From Blautia sp. OF03-15BH (GTDB lineage: Bacteria; Bacillota; Clostridia; Lachnospirales; Lachnospiraceae), in assembly GCF_003463065.1 (NCBI RefSeq), contig NZ_QSCM01000007.1:29827-93826 (forward strand): DNA of 64,000 nt, given 5' to 3'. The translations under genes were made by a program, and so were the position numbers. Below, piece after piece: positions 15,747-24,737 of the stretch (position 1 is its first letter; each line of letters opens with the position of its first letter). The notes under the pieces were generated by a model that did not search any database, had not been told where the DNA came from, and saw nothing but the letters and a program-made list of their open reading frames with translations.

Positions 15747-17396
15747 ATGGGTTATACCGCATTATATCGTAAATTTCGTCCTGACTCCTTCGCTTCGGTG
15801 AAGGGTCAGGACCATATTGTGAAGACACTGAAAAATCAGATCATGGCGGACCGTATCGGCCACGCCTATCTTTTTTGTGGAACCAGAGGTACCGGTAAGA
15901 CAACCGTAGCCAAGATCCTGGCAAAGGCGGTCAACTGTGAACACCCGGTGGATGGAAATCCCTGCGGAGAATGTGAGACCTGCAAGGCGATCGCAGCCGG
16001 TACATCCATGAATGTGATCGAGATCGATGCCGCATCCAACAACGGTGTGGACAACATCCGTGAGATCCGGGAAGAGGTCGCCTATTCACCGACCACAGGA
16101 AAATATAAGGTCTATATCATCGATGAGGTGCATATGCTTTCCATCGGAGCGTTCAATGCTCTTTTGAAAACACTGGAAGAGCCGCCCTCTTATGTGATCT
16201 TTATCCTGGCTACGACAGAGGCACACAAGATCCCGATCACGATCCTGTCCAGATGCCAGCGTTATGACTTTAAACGGATTTCCATCAATACCATCAGCAG
16301 CCGCCTTATGGAACTGATGGAGAAGGAAAATGTGGAAGTGGAAGAAAGAGCCATCCGTTATATTGCAAAGAAAGCGGACGGTTCCATGCGTGATGCTTTG
16401 AGCCTTCTGGATCAGTGTATTGCTTTTTATCTGGGACAGAAGCTGACGTATGATCATGTACTGGATGTTCTGGGAGCTGTGGATACGGAGGTGTTCAGTC
16501 GTTTTTTAAGGGAGATCCTGAAAAACGATGTGGCTCAGGTCATGAAGCATCTGGAAGAGCTGGTGATGCAGGGGCGGGAACTGGGACAGTTTGTTTCTGA
16601 TTTTACCTGGTATCTTCGAAATCTTCTCCTTTTGAAATCCTCAGAAGAACTGGAAGAGGTATTGGATGTGTCCAGCGACAATCTGGTGCTTTTAAAGGAA
16701 GAAGCAGGCATGGTCCGGGAAGATACGCTGATCCGTTTTATCCGGGTCTTTTCAGAACTGTCCGGTCAGATGAAGTTTTCCGGCTCCAAACGGGTGCTTC
16801 TTGAGGTGGCACTGATCAAACTCTGTCGTCCGCAGATGGAGACAGATGAAGTATCTCTTCTGGAACGGATCCGGATGCTGGAAAAAAAGCTGGAGTCCGG
16901 TATGATCGCCGTGCGTCAGACACCGCCGGGACAGAGGATGCAGGTGCCGGATCACGGAACGGGAGAGGATGCCTTTTTCGGTGGACTGGATATTCCGGGA
17001 GACGGAAATGGAGCTTCTGGTATGGATGCACTTTCTTTTGAGGAAAAAGCAGCCCCGGAAGATCTTCAGAGAGTCATGTCCATGTGGCCAAGTATCGTAG
17101 CGCAGACAACGGGCCGTTTTAAAATGACACTGATCAGTGCAGTGCCCAAATACAATGCAGCCGGAGAGGATAACCGTCTGTTCGTGGTCTTTTCTGATTT
17201 CATGGGAGAACGGTATGCCAATGACCCGGAGGCGAAAAAACAGCTGGAAACCATTATTTCCGGCAGACTCGGCAAAGAGGTGGAGGTCAAGATGGTGCTT
17301 CCTGACGAAGAGCATCTGGCTCCCGGCCGGCTGGCAAAGATCAATGTCAGCGATGGCCTGAGTAAGATCCATGCCGATATAGAAATAGAAGAATAA
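15747..17396 (+). CDS. dnaX: DNA polymerase III subunit gamma/tau
   Basis: 549 aa. Walker A GTRGTGKTT is near residue 46, followed by a zinc module with four Cys (CEHPVDGNPCGECETC), Walker B YIIDEVHML and sensor 1 LATTEAHKIP with SRCQRYDF. AAA+ clamp-loader domains I-III cover ~1-360. The remaining tau part is shorter than in E. coli. It loads the beta clamp and couples polymerases. It is in the conserved order dnaX-ybaB-recR. At codons 379-381 (GAA AAA AAG) the sequence holds the A AAA AAG slippery heptamer in phase. Confidence 0.95.
   Translation: MGYTALYRKFRPDSFASVKGQDHIVKTLKNQIMADRIGHAYLFCGTRGTGKTTVAKILAKAVNCEHPVDGNPCGECETCKAIAAGTSMNVIEIDAASNNGVDNIREIREEVAYSPTTGKYKVYIIDEVHMLSIGAFNALLKTLEEPPSYVIFILATTEAHKIPITILSRCQRYDFKRISINTISSRLMELMEKENVEVEERAIRYIAKKADGSMRDALSLLDQCIAFYLGQKLTYDHVLDVLGAVDTEVFSRFLREILKNDVAQVMKHLEELVMQGRELGQFVSDFTWYLRNLLLLKSSEELEEVLDVSSDNLVLLKEEAGMVREDTLIRFIRVFSELSGQMKFSGSKRVLLEVALIKLCRPQMETDEVSLLERIRMLEKKLESGMIAVRQTPPGQRMQVPDHGTGEDAFFGGLDIPGDGNGASGMDALSFEEKAAPEDLQRVMSMWPSIVAQTTGRFKMTLISAVPKYNAAGEDNRLFVVFSDFMGERYANDPEAKKQLETIISGRLGKEVEVKMVLPDEEHLAPGRLAKINVSDGLSKIHADIEIEE
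16883..16889 (+). other. Candidate -1 frameshift slippery site in dnaX
   Basis: The heptamer A AAA AAG lies in the correct phase (codons GAA AAA AAG, 379-381). A -1 slip reads 50 further codons to a TGA at 17039-17041, giving a 431-residue gamma-like protein. A small stem, GTCCGG with CCGGGAC, can form just downstream. I see no strong internal Shine-Dalgarno stimulator. Confidence 0.45.
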
Positions 17397-17410
17397 GGAG
17401 GAATTGATCC

Positions 17411-17776
17411 ATGGCAAAACGTGGAGGTTTCCCGGGTGGTGGAATGCCCGGAAATATGAATAATTTAATGAAGCAGGCGCAGAGAATGCAGCGCCAGATG
17501 GAAGAGAGCCAGAAAGAACTGGAGGAGAAGGAGTTTACTGCCACTGCAGGCGGCGGAGCAGTAGAGGTTTCTGTATCCGGAAAAAGAGAAGTTACCAAAG
17601 TAAAACTGCAGGAAGAGGCTGTTGATCCCGATGACATCGAAATGCTGGAGGATCTGATCATGGCAGCCACCAATGAGGCGCTCAGAAAAGTAGATGAAGC
17701 ATCTGCCAATGTGATGGGCAAACTGACCGGTGGACTTGGAAGCCTTGGCGGTCTTGGCGGAGGCCTTCCTTTCTGA
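17411..17776 (+). CDS. ybaB: YbaB/EbfC nucleoid-associated protein
   Basis: 121 aa; family size is 100-120. A Gly-rich N-terminus precedes the conserved helix NLMKQAQRMQRQMEESQKEL, the strand segment FTATAGGGAVEVSVSG and the helix DPDDIEMLEDLIMAATNEA. A Gly-rich tail ends it. It binds DNA as a dimer and is nearly always encoded between dnaX and recR. The RBS AAGGAGG lies 14 nt after dnaX. The stop shares one base with the recR ATG. Confidence 0.95.
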   Translation: MAKRGGFPGGGMPGNMNNLMKQAQRMQRQMEESQKELEEKEFTATAGGGAVEVSVSGKREVTKVKLQEEAVDPDDIEMLEDLIMAATNEALRKVDEASANVMGKLTGGLGSLGGLGGGLPF

Positions 17777-18372
17777 TGGATTACTACAGCAAGCAGATCA
17801 GCCAGCTGATCGAAGAGCTTTCCAAGCTTCCGGGGGTGGGGAATAAATCCGCCCAGCGTCTGGCGTTCCATATCATCAACCGTCCGGTGGAGGAAGTGGA
17901 GCGTCTGGCAAATACGATCCTGGATGCCAGGAAAAATGTCCGTTACTGTAAGGAGTGCTTTACTCTGACGGATCAGGAGCTTTGTCCGATCTGCCGGAAT
18001 GAAAAACGGGATCACAGTACCATCATGGTGGTGGAGAACAGCAGAGATCTGGCGGCTTATGAAAAAACCGGAAAATACGAGGGAGTCTACCATGTGCTTC
18101 ACGGCGCAATCTCGCCCATGCTGGGCATTGGCCCCAATGATATCCGGCTGAAAGAGCTGATGCAGCGTCTGCAGGGAGATGTCAAAGAGGTCATCATCGC
18201 TACCAATTCCAGTCTGGAAGGGGAGACCACAGCCATGTATATCAGCAAGCTGATCAAACCTACCGGCATCAAAGTGAGCCGGATCGCCAGCGGTGTTCCC
18301 GTGGGTGGAGATCTGGAGTATATTGATGAGGTGACGCTTCTTCGGGCATTGGAAGGAAGGACGGCGTTGTAA
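17776..18372 (+). CDS. recR: Recombination mediator RecR
   Basis: 198 aa, full length. It has an HhH segment near the N-terminus (LPGVGNKSAQRLAFH), a four-Cys zinc finger (CKECFTLTDQELCPIC) and a Toprim domain starting MVVENSRDLAAYEKTG. The C-terminal Walker-B-like region ends SRIASGVPVGGDLEY. It acts with RecF/RecO to load RecA on gapped DNA. The ATG overlaps the ybaB stop, so the two are translationally coupled. A terminator follows 16 nt later. Confidence 0.97.
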   Translation: MDYYSKQISQLIEELSKLPGVGNKSAQRLAFHIINRPVEEVERLANTILDARKNVRYCKECFTLTDQELCPICRNEKRDHSTIMVVENSRDLAAYEKTGKYEGVYHVLHGAISPMLGIGPNDIRLKELMQRLQGDVKEVIIATNSSLEGETTAMYISKLIKPTGIKVSRIASGVPVGGDLEYIDEVTLLRALEGRTAL

Positions 18373-18388
18373 AACAGTGTGTAAAAAT

Positions 18389-18433
18389 AAAAGTGACAGA
18401 GTTTCCACAAAAGGAGATTTCTGTCACTTTTTT
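18389..18433 (+). terminator. Terminator after recR
   Basis: AAAAGTGACAGA (18389-18400) pairs with TCTGTCACTTTT (18420-18431), ending in a T-run. The following ~120 bp before the convergent HD gene hold nothing I recognise. Confidence 0.9.
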
Positions 18434-18555
18434 GATGTGCAGATAAAGATTCAGCGGCCAATGTTCCGTGGAATATTTTCGCAAGAATATGTCAGAATCA
18501 CGGGCAGTGCATGCAAGAATACGATCGGCAGAGGCATTGTGAAGACAGCGAACCG

Positions 18556-19398
18556 TTACGACTGGACAGAAAAGTTTTCATACAGCCCACAGCTTTCATG
18601 GATATAGTTTCGTGTAAGGTCAGAAATCCTCTGCCATCGCTTCTGGTCTTCCGGATTTTCCGGAGCATATCGCCGGAGAATTTTTTCTATATAACCATTT
18701 TCACGGATCCAGACAAAGGAAGCGGGAAAATTGAGGTCAAATAGATAAGCCACATAAGAGAGCCACATATCCGGCCGGGTCTCCCGGAGGGCGTTGATGA
18801 GGGGCTCTTTTTTCATAAATGTATCATAGGCGTAATCGCTGAGCGTTTCCCGGGCGAGATCTGCTTCTGTAACGTCTAACATCGTTTCCATGGAATCCGT
18901 GGCCTTTACACGGAAATTGTCAAGTTTGTCCGCATCACGGATCAAGCGGGCAAAAAGCAGGATATTTTCCGGGAGTCCATCGGGAATCTGGAAAACGCCG
19001 TGATACTCGATGGCAGCCTCAATGACAGGTTCCCAGACTTCGTATTTTGGTGGCAGGTAATCTCTGATATGGCCATCCGGGAAAAGAAATTCCACACTGA
19101 GTTTCGCATGGGGAATGATAGAATCGTCGAAACTGTGAAAACGGGTCAGCTGCTCAAAACGGCCAATATCATGAAGCAGGCCGATGAGGCAGGCAATATA
19201 GCACTCTTCATCCGGAAGCTTCAGAGCCCGGCTGAGATAAAAACAGGCATCCACCACATGGAAGGTATGGCGCAGTTTCAGATCGATCTTCGGGTCTGTG
19301 AGATCAAAACCGGAGGCAAAGGCGAGGAAGGTTTCCGCATTTTTTCGAAAATCCGGTTCCGGAACCGGAGGTAAAGAAGAAAGATAATCAGAGTTCAT
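18556..19398 (-). CDS. HD-domain phosphohydrolase
   Basis: 280 aa. HD superfamily metal ligands are visible: H44 in RHTFHVVDAC, then LLHDIGRFEQ, then a later His in EYHGVF and Asp in RDADKLDNF. These are enough for a complete H...HD...D site. It probably hydrolyses a phosphate ester or nucleotide; no regulatory domain is attached. A second downstream block LSYVAYLFDLNFPASFVWIREN is typical of this Firmicutes subgroup, whose substrate I do not know. RBS AAGGAGA precedes the ATG. It is convergent with recR. Confidence 0.85.
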   Translation of the reverse strand: MNSDYLSSLPPVPEPDFRKNAETFLAFASGFDLTDPKIDLKLRHTFHVVDACFYLSRALKLPDEECYIACLIGLLHDIGRFEQLTRFHSFDDSIIPHAKLSVEFLFPDGHIRDYLPPKYEVWEPVIEAAIEYHGVFQIPDGLPENILLFARLIRDADKLDNFRVKATDSMETMLDVTEADLARETLSDYAYDTFMKKEPLINALRETRPDMWLSYVAYLFDLNFPASFVWIRENGYIEKILRRYAPENPEDQKRWQRISDLTRNYIHESCGLYENFSVQS

Positions 19399-19424
19399 AA
19401 AATCTCCTTTCTGGCTGATGCCTG

Positions 19425-19460
19425 CGAATTGCTACGCTGCGAAGCAGCTCCTGCAAGGTC
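19425..19460 (+). repeat. GCTGC-GAA-GCAGC hairpin repeat, degenerate copy
   Basis: GCTGC (19436-19440), loop GAA, GCAGC (19444-19448), flanked by GAATTGC and CTGCAAGG remnants. The same module occurs intact at 31487 and 35832. Confidence 0.5.
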
Positions 19461-19554
19461 TCCGCTCCGCTTCGATCCGTGCAAAACAAACATTCACTGG
19501 ATATTCGCACCTCATTATAACATTTTGATAAAGAAAAGGACAGAAAATTTTGTG

Positions 19555-19583
19555 TTTACTCAGTCTTTTGTTTGCGTTATACT
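19555..19583 (+). promoter_or_regulatory. Promoter upstream of the ManA-ROK gene
   Basis: TTTACT (19555-19560), 17-bp spacer, TATACT (19578-19583). The start codon is at 19738, so the leader is ~145 nt and includes a copy of the interspersed repeat. Confidence 0.6.
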
Positions 19584-19652
19584 GATACTGAAAATTCGGC
19601 GTATCTGATGCGGAATAAATATTTACGGCTTCCGGTGTACAGAGCATGGAAC

Positions 19653-19706
19653 CCCGCACTCATGAGCAAATAGCAAAAGCGGATGGAAAACGTCCGTTTT
19701 ATAACG
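19653..19706 (+). repeat. Interspersed intergenic repeat, copy 1
   Basis: Contains the core ACTCATGAGCAAATAG, then AAAAGCGGAT and CGTCCGTTTTATAA. It lies in the leader of the ManA-ROK gene. It is the most diverged of the + strand copies. Confidence 0.65.
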
Positions 19707-19737
19707 ACGAAAATGAGATTCAGGAGGAGAAAAACCT

Positions 19738-21627
19738 ATGGCAATTTTAAAGCTGGCACCCAGTTTCAAGGATTATATCTGGGGCGGCCGAAGACTGATT
19801 GAAGAATATCATAAACCGTACGAGGGAGACATTCTGGCAGAAAGCTGGGAAGTATCCTGTCATCCGGATGGCCCGTCTTTTGTGACAAACGGAGCATACG
19901 CAGGAAAGACCCTGCAGGAATATATTGATCTGGCAGGCAGAGAGGTACTGGGAACCAACTGCCGCCGTTTTGATGAGTTTCCGGTACTGATCAAATTTAT
20001 TGATGCAAAAGATAATCTGTCCATTCAGGTACACCCGGACAATGCTTATGCACTGAAATATGAGCATCAGTATGGAAAGACGGAAATGTGGTATGTGGTG
20101 GACTGTGAGGAAGGTGCTTATCTTTATTATGGCTTTAACCGTGAGGTCAGTAAGGAAGAGTTTGCAGAGCGTATCAAAAACAATACGCTTCTGGAAGTGC
20201 TGAATCCGGTAAAGGTAAAGAAAGGAGACGTTCTTTTTATCGAATCCGGCACGATTCATGCTATTGGCAAGAATATCCTGATCGCAGAGATCCAGCAGAA
20301 CTCAAACGTGACCTACCGTGTGTATGACTACGGCCGCATTGGCAAGGATGGCAAGCCCAGAGAGCTCCATGTGGAGAAGGCACTGGAAGTGACCAGAAGA
20401 GAGCCGGTTCGTCCGAGAGAAAACTGTGCACCTCATGTGGCTGCCTGCGATTACTTTGTGGTGGATAAACTGAGTGCGGAAAATGAGAAACTTACCGGTT
20501 TTGTGGGAAAAGAATCCTTCAAGAGTATCCTCGTGATGGAAGGTGAGGGCGAAATCGTCAACGGCGATGAAAAGATGAGCTTCAAGAAGGGCGACAGCCT
20601 GTTTCTGCCGGCCGATTCCGGTGCTTACGAGATCAGCGGTACTTTTGAGGCTCTGGCAACCAGCGAGGGCGCAAAAAAAGATCCGCTCCGCATCGGTATC
20701 GATATGGGTGGTACCAGCATCAAGATCGGCGTGGTCAATGAGAAAAATGAGATCATTGCGAGGACGGTTCTTGAGACCCGGCTGGATATTGCTCCGGAAG
20801 AGCTCATTGCCAATATGGGAAAAGTGACGAGAAAGCTTCTGGAGGATTCCAACATTCCGCTGGATCAGTGTGTAGGTGTGGGAATCGGAAGCCCGGGAAC
20901 CATTGACGATGAAAACGGCGTGGTGATCTATTCCAATAACTATGCCTGGGAAAATGTTCCGCTTCGGGCAGAGTTGAAAAAATATCTTCCGCTTCCTATC
21001 TACATTAACAATGATGCAAACTGTGCCATGCTGGGAGAGACTGCAGCGGGTGCGGCAGCAGGCAGAAAAAATGTGGTCTTCCTGACTCTGGGAACCGGCG
21101 TAGGCGGCGGCTTCCTTATTGATGGCAAGCTCTTCAACGGCGGTCTTTTAGGAGGAACGGAGTTCGGCCATACCGTTGTCCAGGTAGGCGGCGTGCGCTG
21201 TACCTGTGGAAGAGAGGGCTGTCTGGAGTCTTATGCCTCTGCTACCGGTCTGATCCGCATGGCAAGAGAACAGATGGAGAAACGTCCGGACTCTCTGCTC
21301 TGGAAACTCTGTGATGGTGATAAGAGCAAGGTGAATGCAGAACTGGCTTTCAAGGCTTCTGATGAGAAGGATGAGGCAGGCATATTGGCGGTGAAAGAAT
21401 ATATGAAATATCTGGCAGCCGGGATTGCAAATGCCATCAATATGTTCCGTCCGGAAGTCGTTGTTCTCGGAGGCGGTATCTCCAATCGCGGTGAGAAACT
21501 GGCTGAGAAACTGAATGAGATGGTGAAGGATGAGTGTTTTGGTCACACTTTTGTAAAACCGGCGAAGGTTGTTATTGCAACTCTGAAAAATGATGCGGGT
21601 ATCATCGGAGCAGCAGCGCTTTGCTGA
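19738..21627 (+). CDS. Mannose-6-phosphate isomerase fused to a ROK glucokinase
   Basis: 629 aa, two enzymes in one chain. Residues 1-~315 are a class I phosphomannose isomerase: opening LKLAPSFKDYIWGGRRL, zinc-site block IQVHPDN, and ESGTIHAIG, closed by the usual C-terminal cupin. Residues ~316-629 are a ROK kinase: GIDMGGTSIKIGVV, catalytic NNDANCA, LGTGVGGG, and the zinc signature starting EFGHTVV and ending CTCGREGCLESYAS. Glucokinase is the likeliest activity; other ROK sugars are possible. The fusion would join mannose-6-P to fructose-6-P conversion with hexose phosphorylation. RBS AGGAGG precedes the ATG. There is no frame break at the junction. Confidence 0.92.
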   Translation: MAILKLAPSFKDYIWGGRRLIEEYHKPYEGDILAESWEVSCHPDGPSFVTNGAYAGKTLQEYIDLAGREVLGTNCRRFDEFPVLIKFIDAKDNLSIQVHPDNAYALKYEHQYGKTEMWYVVDCEEGAYLYYGFNREVSKEEFAERIKNNTLLEVLNPVKVKKGDVLFIESGTIHAIGKNILIAEIQQNSNVTYRVYDYGRIGKDGKPRELHVEKALEVTRREPVRPRENCAPHVAACDYFVVDKLSAENEKLTGFVGKESFKSILVMEGEGEIVNGDEKMSFKKGDSLFLPADSGAYEISGTFEALATSEGAKKDPLRIGIDMGGTSIKIGVVNEKNEIIARTVLETRLDIAPEELIANMGKVTRKLLEDSNIPLDQCVGVGIGSPGTIDDENGVVIYSNNYAWENVPLRAELKKYLPLPIYINNDANCAMLGETAAGAAAGRKNVVFLTLGTGVGGGFLIDGKLFNGGLLGGTEFGHTVVQVGGVRCTCGREGCLESYASATGLIRMAREQMEKRPDSLLWKLCDGDKSKVNAELAFKASDEKDEAGILAVKEYMKYLAAGIANAINMFRPEVVVLGGGISNRGEKLAEKLNEMVKDECFGHTFVKPAKVVIATLKNDAGIIGAAALC

Positions 21628-21681
21628 TAAAAGACTGAATTAAAAAGGCGGCCGTTCCTCAAATGGATGTGACCGCAGAAG

Positions 21682-21731
21682 AAAAACGCTCCGGCTGACA
21701 GAGAAATCTGCCATGCCGGAGCGGTTTTTTT
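21682..21731. terminator. Terminator after the ManA-ROK gene
   Basis: AAAAACGCTCCGGC (21682-21695) pairs with GCCGGAGCGGTTTTTT (21715-21730) and a longer T-run follows. Confidence 0.9.
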
Positions 21732-21802
21732 GAACGCAGTCGCGAAGCAACCGGGTTCATGAGCAAGTAGCGAATGCGGATTACAAATGTTCGCTTTACA
21801 AA
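21732..21802 (+). repeat. Interspersed intergenic repeat, copy 2
   Basis: GAACGCAGTCGCGAAGC, then GTTCATGAGCAAGTAGCGAA and TGCGGATTACAAATGTTCGCTTTAC. It sits between a terminator and the end of the convergent M28 gene. Confidence 0.75.
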
Positions 21803-21804
21803 GA

Positions 21805-23043
21805 TCACCGGTTAAAGTATTTATCCAGCTGTGCCATAAATTCCGCGGGAATCTCCTTCGGGAACGGGAATGTCGGAAGATTTCCCAGACGGTCGGCGAT
21901 GTAGCCTAAAAGCATGGCACTGCGTTTTAAGGACCAGGAGGAGATGAGCGCTACGGTATCGTGACGGGTGTGCATGCCGAAGCCGTCACGGTTCAGGGTC
22001 ATGGCCGGGATGCCTTTCCAGGCAAAGGTATTGGAATCACTTCCCCAGATGGCGTTGGAGGTCCGCATGCCGAGACCGATCTCATGTGCCATGTAGGTGA
22101 TCATCTGACAGATGGCCGGATCAGCGGTGACACCGATCACAGTGCCGCCAACCAGCTGGCCGGCCAGATCCACGTTCATGTTAAACTGATGTGAGGAAAG
22201 CTCTGCTTCATGGGCGCGGACGTATTCCTGGCTTCCCAGGAGACCTTTTTCCTCCGCACCAAACCAGATGAATTCCATGGTGCGTTTCGGGCGGTGTGCG
22301 TTGAAGTAACGGCAAAGCTCCATGATGATGGCTCCGCCGGAGATATTGTCATAAGCACCGGGACCGGCGGGAACAGAATCATAATGAGCGGTGAGAGTCA
22401 GGATCTCCTCCGGCTTTTCTGTACCGGTGATCCTGGCTGCCACATTGGCAGAGGTGCGCTGTACCAGGGTCTGCTGCAGGACCAGTCTGGCCCTGGAAGC
22501 GCCACGGCTTACCAGATCAACGGCATCTTTGTGATGGATGCAGACACACTGGATCGGTGTTTCTTTCATGGAAGGAAGAGAATAAAGAGCGGGTTTCAGA
22601 TCCTCACCTTCGTCGATGGGACTGCCGCTGATGCTTAAGCAGGCTACAGCACCTGCTTTCACCAGTTTTTCATACAGATCCCGACGGACAGGACCATTTA
22701 CCATAACAATCTTTCCGGCGGCGTAGGAAAGGCTGATATCGTCTCCGTTTTCCGCATAGAGGAAGGGTGCTTCCACACCATCTGCGGGTGTGCTGCCGCA
22801 TTTGCCGTAACCGGTGACAAGATATTCTTTTTCAAAAGGCTCTGTGATAAAAAAGCGTGCTTCCCGGATCTCAAAGGCTTCAAATGGAAATTCTTCCAGA
22901 CGGCTTTCCAGACCGAAGGAGCGAAGCTCTTCCTGGATGGAAGCGGCAGCTTTTCTTTCTCCGTCAGTTCCGGCTTCACGGATATAATCAAATTTTCTGA
23001 CAAAGTCAAGCTGACGTTCTCCACTAATTTCTTCAAAGTTCAT
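21805..23043 (-). CDS. M28-family zinc aminopeptidase
   Basis: 412 aa from ATG 23043, which has GGAGG 7 nt upstream; the frame continues to 23184 but without a ribosome site and into repeat DNA. The co-catalytic zinc set is visible: AHYDSVP (His, Asp), GAYDN (bridging Asp), GAEEKGLLGS (catalytic Glu and ligand Glu), NVDLAG and a late TRHDT His. A PA-like insert lies around residues 95-200. No signal peptide is seen, so it probably trims peptides in the cytoplasm. Substrate specificity is not evident from sequence. Confidence 0.88.
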   Translation of the reverse strand: MNFEEISGERQLDFVRKFDYIREAGTDGERKAAASIQEELRSFGLESRLEEFPFEAFEIREARFFITEPFEKEYLVTGYGKCGSTPADGVEAPFLYAENGDDISLSYAAGKIVMVNGPVRRDLYEKLVKAGAVACLSISGSPIDEGEDLKPALYSLPSMKETPIQCVCIHHKDAVDLVSRGASRARLVLQQTLVQRTSANVAARITGTEKPEEILTLTAHYDSVPAGPGAYDNISGGAIIMELCRYFNAHRPKRTMEFIWFGAEEKGLLGSQEYVRAHEAELSSHQFNMNVDLAGQLVGGTVIGVTADPAICQMITYMAHEIGLGMRTSNAIWGSDSNTFAWKGIPAMTLNRDGFGMHTRHDTVALISSWSLKRSAMLLGYIADRLGNLPTFPFPKEIPAEFMAQLDKYFNR

Positions 23044-23072
23044 GATAAACCTCCCAATTATGTAAAATCTGC

Positions 23073-23214
23073 GTAACTGTTCAGTACCTTCACAGTTACA
23101 GGCAAAAATCCAATAAAAATCGCCTTTGGAGATGGGATTTTTGCATGCACCTCTCGGGATTTTGGCATATTCATGCCAAAACACCTCGCGGGACAGTGAA
23201 TGCTGAATAGTTAC
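23073..23214. mobile_element. MITE-like element A with GTAACTGTTCAG ends
   Basis: 142 bp bounded by GTAACTGTTCAG (23073-23084) and CTGAATAGTTAC (23203-23214). Inside are two hairpins: GCAAAAATCC/GGATTTTTGC (23102-23144) and TTTTGGCAT/ATGCCAAAA (23160-23181). It has no coding capacity. A 144-bp element with the same ends is at 60398. It fills most of the 320-bp gap between the M28 and MATE genes. Confidence 0.65.
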
Positions 23215-23271
23215 AAATCTGCTTCTATTTTAACATGGGAAGAAATTTCTGACAATCGTTTCCGGGATATC

Positions 23272-23301
23272 TTTACATTTCTGGAAAGAAAAGAGTATAA
23301 T
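23272..23301 (+). promoter_or_regulatory. Promoter of the MATE gene
   Basis: TTTACA (23272-23277), 18-bp spacer, TATAAT (23296-23301). Confidence 0.7.
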
Positions 23302-23363
23302 AGACCAATCCGTGAAGATAAGAATTCAGGATGCAGTATCAAAGATATGGAAGAGGAAAAGAT

Positions 23364-24710
23364 ATGAATGAAAAAAATCATCTGTTTAGTAATCATGCAC
23401 TGAAAATGCTGCTGATCCCCCTGATCGTGGAACAGTTTCTGACTTCTCTTATGGGAACAGCGGACAGTATGATGGTGAGTAATGTCGGATCAGCGGCGAT
23501 CTCTGCCGTATCACTGGTAGATTCCATCAATATCCTGGTGATCCAGGCTTTTGCAGCGCTTTCCGCAGGAGGAACGATCGTCTGCTCGCAGTATATCGGT
23601 CAGAAAAACATAGAAAAGGCGACAGAAAGTGCAAGACAGCTTCTTCTGGCAGTGGCGTCCATTTCCGTGCTGGTGATGGCCATCTGTCTGAGCTTCCGTA
23701 CACCGCTTCTTCGCCTGGTATTTGGAAAAGTAGATGCGGAGGTCATGGAAGCGTCTGAGATCTATTTCTTTTTTACAGCATTATCCTTTCCTTTTATAGC
23801 TCTTTATAATGCAGGGGCTTCTGTATACAGGGCACAGGGAGATTCAGCAACTCCTCTCCGGATTTCCGTAGTGGCAAACGGGTTAAATATTATTGGAAAT
23901 GCAGTGCTGATCTTTGTTTTTCATATGGGAGTTGCAGGTGCAGCAATCGCAACACTTGGTTCCCGTGTGTTTTCCTCTGTTGTGGTTCTCTCTTTTCTGC
24001 GAAGTCCGAAAAATAAGATCGCGGTAAAAGATTATTGGAGCATCCGTCCGGACGGAAAACAGATCGGAATGATCATGAAGATCGGAATTCCTTCCGGTGT
24101 GGAAAACAGTATGTTTCAGTTTGGAAAACTGGCCATTCAGTCAACAGTATCGACAATGGGAACAGTAGCTATCGCAGCCCAGGCAATGACTAATATCCTG
24201 GAAAATCTGAATGGAATTGCAGGTATTGGTATTGGAATCGGCCTTATGACTGTCGTAGGAGAGTGCATGGGAGCAAAACGAAAAGACGAAGCGGTTTATT
24301 ATGTAAAAAAACTCACTCTGATCGCAGAGGTGGTTGTAACGGTCTGCTGTCTGGGGATTTTCCTTCTGACAAAGCCGATCACGATCCTCGGAGGTATGGA
24401 GCCGGAAAGCGCCAGTCTCTGTCTGTATATGATGGGCTGGATCACCGTTATAAAGCCGCTTGTATGGACGGGAGCCTTCATTCCGGCCTATGGTCTTCGT
24501 GCCGCAGGAGATGTGAAATTTTCTATGATTATTTCCTGCCTGACGATGTGGTTCTGCCGGGTAAGCCTCTGTATCTTCCTGAGCCGGCATTTTGGCATGG
24601 GACCTATGGCAGTCTGGATCGGTATGTTTTCTGACTGGACCTTGAGAGGAATCTTCTTCGGAGCACGTTTCCACAGCCGAAAATGGCTGGAGAAGAAAGT
24701 CATTCAGTAA
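23364..24710 (+). CDS. MATE-family efflux transporter
   Basis: 448 aa from ATG 23364 (AGAGGAAA upstream); an earlier ATG at 23331 has no ribosome site. About twelve membrane segments in two homologous halves. The first half begins HALKMLLIPLIVEQFLTSLMGTADSMMVS and has the MATE motif ASVYRAQGDSATPLRISV; the second half has the matching FIPAYGLRAAGDVKFSMIIS. It is a Na+ or H+ driven exporter of cationic compounds; the substrate cannot be told from sequence. It is transcribed alone. Confidence 0.9.
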   Translation: MNEKNHLFSNHALKMLLIPLIVEQFLTSLMGTADSMMVSNVGSAAISAVSLVDSINILVIQAFAALSAGGTIVCSQYIGQKNIEKATESARQLLLAVASISVLVMAICLSFRTPLLRLVFGKVDAEVMEASEIYFFFTALSFPFIALYNAGASVYRAQGDSATPLRISVVANGLNIIGNAVLIFVFHMGVAGAAIATLGSRVFSSVVVLSFLRSPKNKIAVKDYWSIRPDGKQIGMIMKIGIPSGVENSMFQFGKLAIQSTVSTMGTVAIAAQAMTNILENLNGIAGIGIGIGLMTVVGECMGAKRKDEAVYYVKKLTLIAEVVVTVCCLGIFLLTKPITILGGMEPESASLCLYMMGWITVIKPLVWTGAFIPAYGLRAAGDVKFSMIISCLTMWFCRVSLCIFLSRHFGMGPMAVWIGMFSDWTLRGIFFGARFHSRKWLEKKVIQ

Positions 24711-24737
24711 GGGTGTGAAAAATAATAACAGGGACGG

